DNA from: an uncultured Clostridia bacterium
Lineage (GTDB): Bacteria; Bacillota; Clostridia; Christensenellales; Borkfalkiaceae
Direction of reading: 5' to 3'
Assembly (NCBI GenBank): GCA_937915565.1
Contig: CALDMH010000116.1
Location: 1 to 26,085, forward strand
Length of the DNA: 26,085 nucleotides
Part shown: piece by piece, positions 6,987-15,459 of the stretch
How the letters are laid out: the number at the start of each line of letters is the position of its first letter
Numbering within the stretch: position 1 is the first letter of the stretch
Notes under the pieces: generated by a model
Database searches by the model: none
What the model was told of the DNA's origin: nothing
The model's input: the letters and a program-made list of their open reading frames with translations, nothing else
Translations under genes and position numbers: made by a program

Positions 6987-9900
6987 AATAATTTATCTCC
7001 TTTTTTCTTGCAAATCGCAAAAGCAGCCAAAAACCCCATCAGAACGAAAGGAATACAACCTCCCGCATAGCCTTTGCAGCCGCCGCTTTGCGGCTTATCT
7101 TCACCGCCGGAGGAAACCGATTCCTGCCCGGAAGTCGATTCGCTCGGTTCGGGTTCGGACGAAGGCTCGTCTGACGATGTAGGTTCGTCGGGCGCAGGTT
7201 CTTGCCAACGTTCGCATTTTCCGAAGGAAAGTTTGCCGTTTTCGGCAATTGCAACGTTATCGAGGAGCATCGTTTCTCCGCCGAAGCTTAAAACGACGTT
7301 ACCTGTGGATAAAGCGATATTTTGTCCGACGGAAATAACTTCTTTACCGTCCGCATAAACTTTGATTTCGTTTTCCTTTACCGAAAGCCCGATTTGTATC
7401 CACTTGCCTTTACCGAGAGAAATCTTTTCGGACGCAAGAACGGTGAAAGCGTGATTCGTTCTGCGTTCCAACGAAAGCGTTTTATCCGTATAACGATAAA
7501 TCAAACGATAATATTCGTCCCTTTTGCCTCCGAATTTCACGAATGCCGAAGTATCTCCCTCCGCATTCGCCTTTTCGGTTGCAAATTCATAACGCAAATC
7601 GAAATATTTATATTTTTTTGCGAGTTTTATCTCCGACTGTTTTTCCGAAGAGCGAATGGCGGAACTATCCCCCACCGTCGCTTTCGTCCAGCCGAAAGTT
7701 TCAAATTCGTCCGGAACGTCCTCGAATTTTTCTTCAAACCACTCCGCAAAAGAATCGCCTCTGCCGGAAAGCGATAACGACGAAATCCCGACTAATCCCG
7801 TTTCGCTTTCTCCGCCGTCCGCGCCGAGAAGATATACGCCCGGGGTTGATACCGTAAACGTCATTTTTACGCCGTTTTCGGAAGCGGAAACAGCTTTACT
7901 TGCAACTTCCTCTTCGTAATAAGAGCGTTTTGCGAATAATCTCGCCTCCGCTCCTCCGGAAAGAGATATATTTGCCGAAAGAGTGTATTCTCCTTTTTCA
8001 AGATATACGCCCTGATACAACGAAGGTTTGCCGTACTCCGAGGATAAATCGCCCGAAAGATTAAGCGTGGCTTCCGAACCTGAAACGCTCACGTTCTTTT
8101 TGTATTCTCCGCCGTATTCCCAGAAGCCGAGTTGTTTTGAGAAACCTGCGTCGAGAATATCCTTCACCGTGTCGGCGTCGCCGCAATCGGTAACCCAGTT
8201 CGTCTTATCCATAGCGGAAAGGTTGGAAATATTGCCGCGATAAGAATTGTGCAAAACAACTACGTTATTTACGGGTACAGAACCTGCGTTGCCGTAAGGA
8301 TACCCCTGCGACGGGCAAAGATTCATACAAGTGGAACTATCGTAAGGCCCGACGTCGGACGCATAGTAAGTGCCAAGAATGTTATCGTAAACGTAGAATC
8401 CGTTCATCACCTGCCACGTCATATCGGAAGCGTCCACACCCCAAGTGATTAAAACAATGATATTCCCCGGGGTAATCGCGCTGTGACGGAGAGTAATGTT
8501 TCTCAAACGGTTATCTTCGCCGTCCTTTTTCGTTTTCCACCAAGTTACGCCGCGCGGGTCCGCAATGCTGTGCGCAAGCAGAACAATCGCGTCGTCGTCG
8601 GTATAAAGGAAGCAACGGTCCACAATAACGTTTTTCGAGCCGAGTCCGATACTGATTCCGTCGCCGCTCAAACAGTCGTCCTCGGTGAGAGTCACGTTCC
8701 CGACGTACACGTTTTCACAACCGTACACCACGACGTGATAACAGTTCGTGCGGAGAACCTTTATATCGGAAAACTCTACGTTTTTGCTGTTATAAAGCCC
8801 AACGGGCACAAGGTGCATAAGCGAAGAGCAATATTCCGAATAAGTAGGACGATAGCCGTTCTTTTCGGATTGATTGCCCGTGTCCTGCAAACGAATCGTT
8901 CCTCCGCCCGTAATGCGAATATTATTCGCCTCGTTTCCGTATATAAGGGGATAATTGAGCGAAAGTCCGTTATGTCCCCATTTAATTCCCTCAACGTCGT
9001 GACCTAAATACCAATCGTATTTATAATCCTCGTATCTCCAAGACTGCCAGAGAATTGCGCCGTTTTCGATTTTAAGCTCAACGTTGTCTTTCATCCACAC
9101 CGTGGTAACGACGTAACGCCTGCCGTATCTTCCGCTATCACCCGGGATAAGAACCGTGCCGCCGCCGCGCGCGGAAACCTTGTCGATTGTGCTTTGAATT
9201 GCCGCCGTGTCGTCGGTATAAGCGTCGCCCTTCGCTCCCTCGTCGAGAACGGAAAGGACGTAATCGGGAAGATTGAACGCATAAGGATTATCGGTAAGTT
9301 CGCGCCAGTTCTGAATATCGAACATCGGCGCGACTTTCTTATCGCCTACGGCGGCGATAAATTTGGACGAAAGCATCGTCACTTCGCCGTCGAAATAGGA
9401 AAAGGAATATTCAAAATTTTCTCCTTTCGCCTTAACCGAACCTATCTTTTCGGCAAGCGAAAGAGATTCTTTCATATTTTCTATGCCCGTGCGGTAAATA
9501 GTAACTTCGCTATCCGCATAAGCCGCGGAAAGCGTGCCTTTCACCGTTACCGAATCGCCGTCCGACGTGCAAGAAACGACGCTTCCGGCGTATTCGTAAT
9601 ACGGAGTTTCTCTTTCAAACGAAACGTGTTTGACATAAATATCTCCGGAAGAACAGTCGGGCTGAAAACGCAAGCCGCGCAGTTCTCCCGTAGCGTCCTC
9701 ATTCGCCGATAAATCGGCGAAATACGTGTGCCATTCCCCGTCCGTTTCGAGGGGAAGTTCTATATATCTCGTAGAGGCAAAAGCCTTTGTTCTCGTTTTA
9801 AAATAAATTTTCATCGACTGCGCGGGAGAATCGTTTCTCATACGCAGCATAATCGTGTTTCGCGTGGTGAGATATTTAACGTACCACTGCGAACCCGAAC

Positions 9901-10147
9901 CGTACGAATCCGTAAGCACTTCCGCATAACCGTTATCCCCCGTTACGCCGATATGCAAAATATCTTCTTCGGTTGTGACGGTAGCGTTTTTAGAGCCTTT
10001 GAACGTGGCTAAAAATTCCGCAGTCGTTTTGTCGTTTGCCGCTTTTGCCGTTGTGGCGTTCATAAGCGCACCGCCCGTAATCAGGCAAAACAGGCACAGC
10101 AAAAACGCGATTGCCAAGGTTAGTTTTTTCCCCGATACTTTTAACAT
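6983..10147 (-). CDS. Large secreted GH28-like beta-helix protein with C-terminal membrane anchor
   Basis: The protein has 1054 residues from the preferred ATG at 10147, which has GGAGG 7 bases upstream. The in-frame ATG at 10153 would leave only 1 base. Positions below count from 10153. A Sec signal ends near TAKAAN. A possible carbohydrate-binding domain (41-180) and a linker domain (190-275) come first. The pectin-lyase-like beta-helix (300-650) opens with EGAKGDAYTDDTAAIQ and a GGGTVLIPG turn. Acidic motifs SGDGIS (497-501) and YTDDDAIVL (517-525) resemble the catalytic Asp region of GH28 polygalacturonases, but no HGH motif is seen. A beta-sandwich, a LamG-like domain (about 825-990) and a Pro/Ser/Glu linker follow. 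The C-terminus has GGCKGYAGGC, a hydrophobic segment and KKK. It is probably a surface pectin-active enzyme. Confidence 0.8.
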   Translation of the reverse strand: MLKVSGKKLTLAIAFLLCLFCLITGGALMNATTAKAANDKTTAEFLATFKGSKNATVTTEEDILHIGVTGDNGYAEVLTDSYGSGSQWYVKYLTTRNTIMLRMRNDSPAQSMKIYFKTRTKAFASTRYIELPLETDGEWHTYFADLSANEDATGELRGLRFQPDCSSGDIYVKHVSFERETPYYEYAGSVVSCTSDGDSVTVKGTLSAAYADSEVTIYRTGIENMKESLSLAEKIGSVKAKGENFEYSFSYFDGEVTMLSSKFIAAVGDKKVAPMFDIQNWRELTDNPYAFNLPDYVLSVLDEGAKGDAYTDDTAAIQSTIDKVSARGGGTVLIPGDSGRYGRRYVVTTVWMKDNVELKIENGAILWQSWRYEDYKYDWYLGHDVEGIKWGHNGLSLNYPLIYGNEANNIRITGGGTIRLQDTGNQSEKNGYRPTYSEYCSSLMHLVPVGLYNSKNVEFSDIKVLRTNCYHVVVYGCENVYVGNVTLTEDDCLSGDGISIGLGSKNVIVDRCFLYTDDDAIVLLAHSIADPRGVTWWKTKKDGEDNRLRNITLRHSAITPGNIIVLITWGVDASDMTWQVMNGFYVYDNILGTYYASDVGPYDSSTCMNLCPSQGYPYGNAGSVPVNNVVVLHNSYRGNISNLSAMDKTNWVTDCGDADTVKDILDAGFSKQLGFWEYGGEYKKNVSVSGSEATLNLSGDLSSEYGKPSLYQGVYLEKGEYTLSANISLSGGAEARLFAKRSYYEEEVASKAVSASENGVKMTFTVSTPGVYLLGADGGESETGLVGISSLSLSGRGDSFAEWFEEKFEDVPDEFETFGWTKATVGDSSAIRSSEKQSEIKLAKKYKYFDLRYEFATEKANAEGDTSAFVKFGGKRDEYYRLIYRYTDKTLSLERRTNHAFTVLASEKISLGKGKWIQIGLSVKENEIKVYADGKEVISVGQNIALSTGNVVLSFGGETMLLDNVAIAENGKLSFGKCERWQEPAPDEPTSSDEPSSEPEPSESTSGQESVSSGGEDKPQSGGCKGYAGGCIPFVLMGFLAAFAICKKKGDKLL

Positions 10148-10154
10148 ATACATT

Positions 10155-10159
10155 CCTCC
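10155..10159 (-). promoter_or_regulatory. Ribosome binding site that fixes the GH28-like start
   Basis: GGAGG lies 7 bases before the ATG at 10147 but only 1 base before the ATG at 10153, so the protein most likely begins MLKVSGKK. A GGCGC-GTTTT-GCGCC hairpin (10164-10178 on the minus strand) sits just upstream and could affect access to this site. Confidence 0.7.
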
Positions 10160-10246
10160 GTTTGGCGCAAAACGCGCCTTTTTCGTCAGATGATTGCATT
10201 TCGGTTATCTTTGCCCGCTTCAAATGAAGACGTCGGCAAAATACCG

Positions 10247-10291
10247 AAAAAACGGAACGCTCCGCGCAATTTCTTGTACGGCGCGTTCCGC
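10247..10291 (-). terminator. Intrinsic terminator within the locus
   Basis: On the minus strand GCGGAACGC (10283-10291) pairs with GCGTTCCGT, with inner CCG/CGG pairing, followed by a TTTTTT run (10247-10252). It lies about 50 bases past the stop of the beta-helix lipoprotein. A second perfect hairpin, CTTCGGA/TCCGAAG (10312-10330), lies between the stop codon and this terminator. I see no good sigma-A promoter between it and the next gene, so partial read-through is likely. Confidence 0.8.
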
Positions 10292-10337
10292 CTTAACTTT
10301 TTGTTTTTAGTCTTCGGAAATTATCCGAAGCAAACGA

Positions 10338-12149
10338 TTATTCCTCAGTTCCGGTTTCACTTCCGGTTTCCTCGGTTTGTTTTGCAACGAAAGCTGCGGA
10401 TTTTCCGTCTTCTGCAACTTCCCAAACGCCGAGTTCCGCGCCATCCTTATCGGTTACGATAAGTTTGCCGTCCTCGTTGCGTTCGCCGTTTATATAACGA
10501 ACGTTTTCACCGAGTTCGAGTCCCTCAACCTTTGCGCCGGCAACAAGGTAAATAACCTGTTCGTCGTTGGCTTCCCATTCGAGAACGTCGGCAACGTCTT
10601 CCATATTTATGTCGCCGATTACGAAGATTTCGGTAATCGAATGATGAGTTTCGTCCTCGTTCATAGCTTCGAGAGCGTTTCTCAACTGAGCCGCAGTGGT
10701 TGCGACTTTCGCGTTTCCGCAATGAAGGTCGATAAGCGTGTTGTTCACTCCTTTAAGGTTTTCGGTGTATTTAATAGAACCCCAGCCGCCGGTCGGAAAT
10801 TCGGACGCAGCGTCGCCCGAGCAGATGCTGCCGAAATTGTAAACGCCGTTAGTCTTATTCTGATAGGAAGTGACTATCGTATTGTCGGTTACTCTCGTAT
10901 TGTAAGTGTTTACGGTGAGCTGGTCTCCGCCGGATACGGATATATCGCTATCGCCTGCGTGAGCGGCATAACCTATCAATCCGCCGAAAATACGCTGACC
11001 TACCATCGTATTGCCGGAGACGTCGCAGTTTAAGAAATAATACTGAACGTAGTCGGTGGCAGTCGCATATTCGCCCGAACGGCCTACAAGGAAGCCTACT
11101 TTATAAGCGTTGTTGTCGCCGACGGTGCTGTTGTAAACGTTTACGTTATCGAATACTACGGTTTCCGGAGTTCCGTATATCGAATAATGCAAATTCTGGT
11201 TGATGAAGCCGACCACAACCGCAAAGTTCTGCATTCTCTTATCGGCGTCGTTGCTGACGTCGCTGACGATTGTTGCGTCGGTAAACGTAACGTCTTTTAT
11301 CGTAAAGTCTTCGTTACAAATAAGTCCGAAGAAGCCCGCAGCCTGCTGACCGATAGACTTTATCGCCTTAACGTGAAGGTTTTTGATTATATTACCGTTT
11401 CCGTTGAAGGTAAAGCCCTGCAATGCCCATTGACAATCGTTAATCGGGGTCCATTCGTATCCGCCGAGGTCGATATTCGCTTCAAGGGAAAGAGTCCACG
11501 CATTGTCGTCTACTCTGCTCTGCGCAACCGCGCTCTTCTGTTCTTCATCGGTGGGCGTGTGGTCAGCCTCGATGCCGGATATTATACGAGCGTAATTCGC
11601 ATAGTTAAACGCGGAATATCTCGACGCGTTGGGGTCGGTACCGTTTTCATTTGCGGTAATCATAGCCGCCCAGTACGCAAGTCCGTCCGCAGTGGTGATA
11701 TGCCAAGTCTTTTCCTCGACGTTTTCAACAAAGCCTTCCGGTTTGTCGGCGGGATAATCTCCGCTCCATTTGCTGAAATACGTTTCGTAAACAGCCGTCA
11801 GAACCGTGTTTTCCGTGGGCGTGAAAGTGTACGAAGCGCCTGCGCTGACGAGTTCGTCGCCGTCATACCAGCCGAGAAACGATTTGCCTTCTCTTACTTC
11901 CGCTACAACCGTAACGGACTGCTCTTTTTCAACTTTTTCGTGGTTGTAATCCTGGTCTTTAATTAAACCGTTGATTGCCGTAACGTCGAAATAATCTCTC
12001 GGAACGGACACTTCTTTGATTACTTCTTTTTCCACTTCAACAATTTTTTCGATGACTCTTTCGCTTGCGTCTCCCGTAGAAGCGCAGGCAGTCATACTTG
12101 CCGCGAGCAATACCGCGAGCGATATTGCACCAAAACTCTTCCTCCTCAT
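10338..12149 (-). CDS. Lipoprotein with InlB-type repeat and GLUG-like beta-helix
   Basis: This 603-residue lipoprotein has the lipobox MTAC at Cys22. A charged heptad-like stretch (VIEKIVEVEKEVIKEV, about 32-47) could form a short coiled coil. An InlB B-repeat-like unit of about 70-117 follows (VTVVAEVREGKSFLGWYDGD, then TFTPTENTVLTAVYE). From about 190 to 460 there are beta-helix or GLUG-like repeats, with recurring GFFGLI, VVVGFIN, VGFLVGRSG and GGLIGYA blocks. No catalytic signature is visible, so binding or presentation of polysaccharide at the surface is more likely than hydrolysis. The ATG has AGGAGA 9 bases upstream. It lies just downstream of the second six-hairpin gene and is the last gene before a strong terminator. 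The exact function is unknown. Confidence 0.75.
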   Translation of the reverse strand: MRRKSFGAISLAVLLAASMTACASTGDASERVIEKIVEVEKEVIKEVSVPRDYFDVTAINGLIKDQDYNHEKVEKEQSVTVVAEVREGKSFLGWYDGDELVSAGASYTFTPTENTVLTAVYETYFSKWSGDYPADKPEGFVENVEEKTWHITTADGLAYWAAMITANENGTDPNASRYSAFNYANYARIISGIEADHTPTDEEQKSAVAQSRVDDNAWTLSLEANIDLGGYEWTPINDCQWALQGFTFNGNGNIIKNLHVKAIKSIGQQAAGFFGLICNEDFTIKDVTFTDATIVSDVSNDADKRMQNFAVVVGFINQNLHYSIYGTPETVVFDNVNVYNSTVGDNNAYKVGFLVGRSGEYATATDYVQYYFLNCDVSGNTMVGQRIFGGLIGYAAHAGDSDISVSGGDQLTVNTYNTRVTDNTIVTSYQNKTNGVYNFGSICSGDAASEFPTGGWGSIKYTENLKGVNNTLIDLHCGNAKVATTAAQLRNALEAMNEDETHHSITEIFVIGDINMEDVADVLEWEANDEQVIYLVAGAKVEGLELGENVRYINGERNEDGKLIVTDKDGAELGVWEVAEDGKSAAFVAKQTEETGSETGTEE

Positions 12150-12206
12150 AATAAGAAATCTCCTATAATTTGTTTTTTAATTTTCTCCGGTGAAAACGTA
12201 GCCGAA

Positions 12207-14525
12207 TCAATCGGACGAACGCTCGCGAATTTCAACTTTCGCGCTCCGGAACGCAAAAGTTACAATCACTTTATCGCCTTCTATCCTATAATCCGACGTT
12301 TGTTCTCCGTCGAGATAAATTACGAAATCGAACGAAGGCTTTTTAAACGATATTTCAGCCTTCGTGCCGACAACCGCCGAACCTTTTTTATATTCGGCGA
12401 CGTCCGATATTTGCGCGAAATATTTTCCGATTGATAAATCGTAATAATATCCGCCGTAAGTTAAGTTTTCCATTTTCCAATAATCGAGCCCGTCGGGAAA
12501 CGCGGGAGAAACGGCAAGCGTTCCGCCCGCATAGGTCGTAAGCCCGAAATAAGCGTCCGGTACGGCGGCAAACAAGAGAGCCGCTTCGAGGAATTCGTAA
12601 TCGACGCCTATTACGCCGGACGATTGTCCGCCCTGAATACCGATAGAAGTATTATCGTAATACGCGTGGTAAAAATTCCACCCCGAGCCGCCTGCGGCTT
12701 TAACCTTTTCGTACCAACTCTGAATTTTTTTCAAACGATTGAAAGAATCGTTCTTATCCCGCGCGGCGCGCGCCGTTAAATCATAATAAGCAAGATGCAA
12801 TGCCGTGCCACCGTTTTGAACGTTACCGTCGAACGAAGCCGAATAACCGAAATAAAAATCCGAGCCAATCTCTTCCGTGTTGAAACGCGGGGCAAATTCG
12901 TAACGATAAATATCTTCGCCCTTACTGTTGTCGCCGTCGACGACGCGAGTGCCGTCAACCCAACTTAAAATAGACTTCGTTTGTTCTTCGGTTGCAAGTC
13001 CGCTTGCTATAACCTGTTCGTTAAACATCAGATAGCCGTGGTCCTGCACGGTGTTGTCTTCATCGCGAACGCCGACGTGGAAACGACCCGTTTTTGCATT
13101 CCAGAACGTTTTTTGAACGGCGGTTTTGCATTTTTCCGTAAGTTTTGTAAGAGTTTCCGCCGTTTCCTCATAAGAATCCGTGCCGTTCATAGCGGCGTTT
13201 ACGGTGTAAACGTCGGCGCATTTCACATTGCAACGCTCGCTCATTTCTTCGAGATAAGCCATCGATTTCAACGCGTTGTAATAGGAAATATTACAGTATA
13301 AATTCACTTTCGGGAAAGCGAGAACGTCCCAATAACCGTTGCCGAGCCCCGTTCCCGTCGCTTTTAACCCGTCGTTATAGTGTCCCGACAAATATCCCGT
13401 ATCTATAAGTCCGTTTTTGCCGCAAAGCTGATTGAGAAGGAAATTCATCGCCCTTCTCGCGCGGGGCAAAACGGCTTTCAACAACTCCGTATCGCGCGAA
13501 TATTCGCACATTTTCTTCGCCGCAATGATATAATTACACACGTTGAGAGGCTGACGGTCGTCGAAATCGCTGCCGATATAATCCAAAGCGAACGTTCCGT
13601 TCACGGTTTTCCCTTCTTTTGCCTTCAACACGAGTTTTAAGCCCGTAACGCGTTTTCTCGCGCTTGCGCCCCACTCGCTTTGCAAATACATCGGGAAGAA
13701 ATATCCCGAACGAGGCGCGGTTTTGCCTCCGAGTTCGTAACCCGTGGTGCAGTAATTTGAAAACGCAACCTTTTTGTCTTCCGACCATTCGGGCGATTTT
13801 TCAGTTTTATAATAAACGTATAAATCCTCTATCTCGCAACCCTCGGAGGGAACGAAATAGAAACACATTCTTAAAAAGGGAGAAACGAGCGTACCTATCT
13901 CCGTTTGCGGAGAAGCAATCTCCATTATTTGGGACGAACCGTTCGCCGACACAACGAGGTAGGATTCTCTCGCCTCGCAAGAACCGCCGGATACGCTCCA
14001 CCCTTCGGTATCTCCTTCCTTGGCGAAATCCCACATCACGCCGCCTTGATTGTAATCGGGGAACTGCCAGCCCATTGCCCACGAGGCAAGTTCGCTTCCT
14101 TCGTCCGCCCATATATATCCTTGTTTATCTTGTTTTGTGGTAATCAACCAACGACATAACCAATCCTGCGTGGCAAATTGCGAAGACATAGTGCCGTTTT
14201 CGGACGAAGCGTCCCACCAACTGCCTATCATCGATTCCCACTCTTTCCACGCCGTACCGCCCGCGCCCACCGGGTGCGTATGAATACGGTCGTCGGTGTC
14301 GCGCATATGACGTTCGCGATAATCGTTCAAAAAATCGTCCAAACCTGCGTCGGAGCTATAAAAACGAACGTTTCGGTCAACGGATTTATGCACGGCGTTA
14401 TATTCGTAATATTCGTAACTTTCTTTTTCGCTTGCGGAATTACCCGCCGACGTTTCTCCGCACGAAACGCACAGCGCAAGTAAAGCCGCCGTAAGCGAAA
14501 CGACTATCTTTTTTTTATCTCTCAT
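12207..14525 (-). CDS. Six-hairpin glycosidase-like lipoprotein B
   Basis: The ATG at 14525 follows GGAGGG (14529-14534) and gives 772 residues with a lipoprotein signal (ALCVSC, Cys22). A further-upstream start at 14543 would be TTG and is less likely. After an N-terminal block (FYSSDAGLDDFLNDY, WKEWESM, GYIWADE) comes a beta-sandwich insert, then an alpha-helical region resembling the (alpha/alpha)6 toroid of six-hairpin glycosidases. Conserved strings shared with the paralogue at 17860-20448 are GNGYWD, VQNGGTA, AGGSGWNFY, SSGVIGVDYEF and YWKMENL. A terminal beta domain resembles the cap seen after such toroids. I cannot place it in a numbered GH family. An extracellular glycosidase role is inferred. 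Confidence 0.75.
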   Translation of the reverse strand: MRDKKKIVVSLTAALLALCVSCGETSAGNSASEKESYEYYEYNAVHKSVDRNVRFYSSDAGLDDFLNDYRERHMRDTDDRIHTHPVGAGGTAWKEWESMIGSWWDASSENGTMSSQFATQDWLCRWLITTKQDKQGYIWADEGSELASWAMGWQFPDYNQGGVMWDFAKEGDTEGWSVSGGSCEARESYLVVSANGSSQIMEIASPQTEIGTLVSPFLRMCFYFVPSEGCEIEDLYVYYKTEKSPEWSEDKKVAFSNYCTTGYELGGKTAPRSGYFFPMYLQSEWGASARKRVTGLKLVLKAKEGKTVNGTFALDYIGSDFDDRQPLNVCNYIIAAKKMCEYSRDTELLKAVLPRARRAMNFLLNQLCGKNGLIDTGYLSGHYNDGLKATGTGLGNGYWDVLAFPKVNLYCNISYYNALKSMAYLEEMSERCNVKCADVYTVNAAMNGTDSYEETAETLTKLTEKCKTAVQKTFWNAKTGRFHVGVRDEDNTVQDHGYLMFNEQVIASGLATEEQTKSILSWVDGTRVVDGDNSKGEDIYRYEFAPRFNTEEIGSDFYFGYSASFDGNVQNGGTALHLAYYDLTARAARDKNDSFNRLKKIQSWYEKVKAAGGSGWNFYHAYYDNTSIGIQGGQSSGVIGVDYEFLEAALLFAAVPDAYFGLTTYAGGTLAVSPAFPDGLDYWKMENLTYGGYYYDLSIGKYFAQISDVAEYKKGSAVVGTKAEISFKKPSFDFVIYLDGEQTSDYRIEGDKVIVTFAFRSAKVEIRERSSD

Positions 14526-14528
14526 TTT

Positions 14529-14534
14529 CCCTCC
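14529..14534 (-). promoter_or_regulatory. Ribosome binding site that decides the start of lipoprotein B
   Basis: GGAGGG lies inside the six codons between the TTG at 14543 and the ATG at 14525. It therefore supports the ATG, which also gives a cleaner lipoprotein signal (MRDKKKIVVSL). Confidence 0.65.
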
Positions 14535-14539
14535 GCAAA

Positions 14540-15457
14540 TCAATCTTTCATTCCGGTAACGGCAACGCCGTCAATCAGGTATTTCTGGAAACAGAAGAAC
14601 AGTATGGCGCAAGGCAAAACCATCACGTTGCCCGCCGCCATCGCTTCGTTGGCAAGTTTCGTGCTGCCCGGGCCGTAATCGTAATAAATTCCGAGCGCGA
14701 GCGTTATGCTGTCCGAACCGTAATCGAGATAGGTGAAAGGCGTCATAAAATCATTCCACGCCCCCATAAACGACATAACCGCAACGTAAAGCAAAATGGG
14801 TTTGCAAAGAGGAACCATAATCCTCGTATATACCACGAAAGAATTCGCGCCGTCGAGCTCGGCGGCTTTCAGCATATCGTTGGGAATTCCGCGCATAAAT
14901 TGTCGCATCAGGAAAATATTCGTTGCGCCGCCTCCGAACAGGGCGGGCACCCACATCGGGTATAACGTGTTTATCCAGCCGAGTTTTGCGTAAATCGTGT
15001 AAAGCGGAACTATTGTGATTACCGCGGGAATCATCATCGTCGAGAGGACGACTCCGAAAACGAATTCTTTGCCTTTGAATTCCATTTTCGCGAAGCCGTA
15101 AGCGCATACCGACGAAACGAACGGAATTCCGACCGTCGTAATCGCCGCAACCGTCAAAGTATTCGCGAGATACTTCATATATTTCGAGCCAGACGAAAAT
15201 ATCCCCGCGTACGCGCCGAGATATAACGTGCCGCTCGGAGAAAACAATACCTGTAATTGTATCTCCTTATCGCTCAAAAAACTGAGCGATACCATAACGA
15301 TAAAAGGAAAGAGGAAAAACAACGAAAGAAGAATCAAAAGAGCGTATATCCCCGTGACCGAGGCAATTTTGCCCGCTTTTCTTTTCTTCTCCCCGGGGAG
15401 AGTTTTCATTTCGCGGTTTTCGGAAAAAGCCTTTCCCGTTGATTGAATCGCCGCCAT
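14540..15457 (-). CDS. ABC sugar permease, MalG/AraQ-like
   Basis: This is an inner-membrane permease of a CUT1-type oligosaccharide importer. From the ATG at 15457 it has 305 residues. The longer frame to 15556 begins with TTG and overlaps the first permease by 97 bases, and GGAGGAGGG lies just ahead of 15457. The first membrane helix is at ALLILLSLFFLFPFIVMVSL. The EAA loop that docks the ATPase reads KAAELDGANSF, followed by MVPLCKPIL. The C-terminus YLIDGVAVTGMKD is typical for MalG-type subunits. It begins 2 bases after the stop of its partner, so the two are translationally coupled. No ATPase gene is in the window. Confidence 0.95.
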   Translation of the reverse strand: MAAIQSTGKAFSENREMKTLPGEKKRKAGKIASVTGIYALLILLSLFFLFPFIVMVSLSFLSDKEIQLQVLFSPSGTLYLGAYAGIFSSGSKYMKYLANTLTVAAITTVGIPFVSSVCAYGFAKMEFKGKEFVFGVVLSTMMIPAVITIVPLYTIYAKLGWINTLYPMWVPALFGGGATNIFLMRQFMRGIPNDMLKAAELDGANSFVVYTRIMVPLCKPILLYVAVMSFMGAWNDFMTPFTYLDYGSDSITLALGIYYDYGPGSTKLANEAMAAGNVMVLPCAILFFCFQKYLIDGVAVTGMKD

Positions 15458-15459
15458 TT

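Noticed and set aside
10204..10209. GGTTAT half-site resembling the LacI operator near the GH28-like gene
   Set aside because: There is no second half-site at the right spacing and no promoter beside it.
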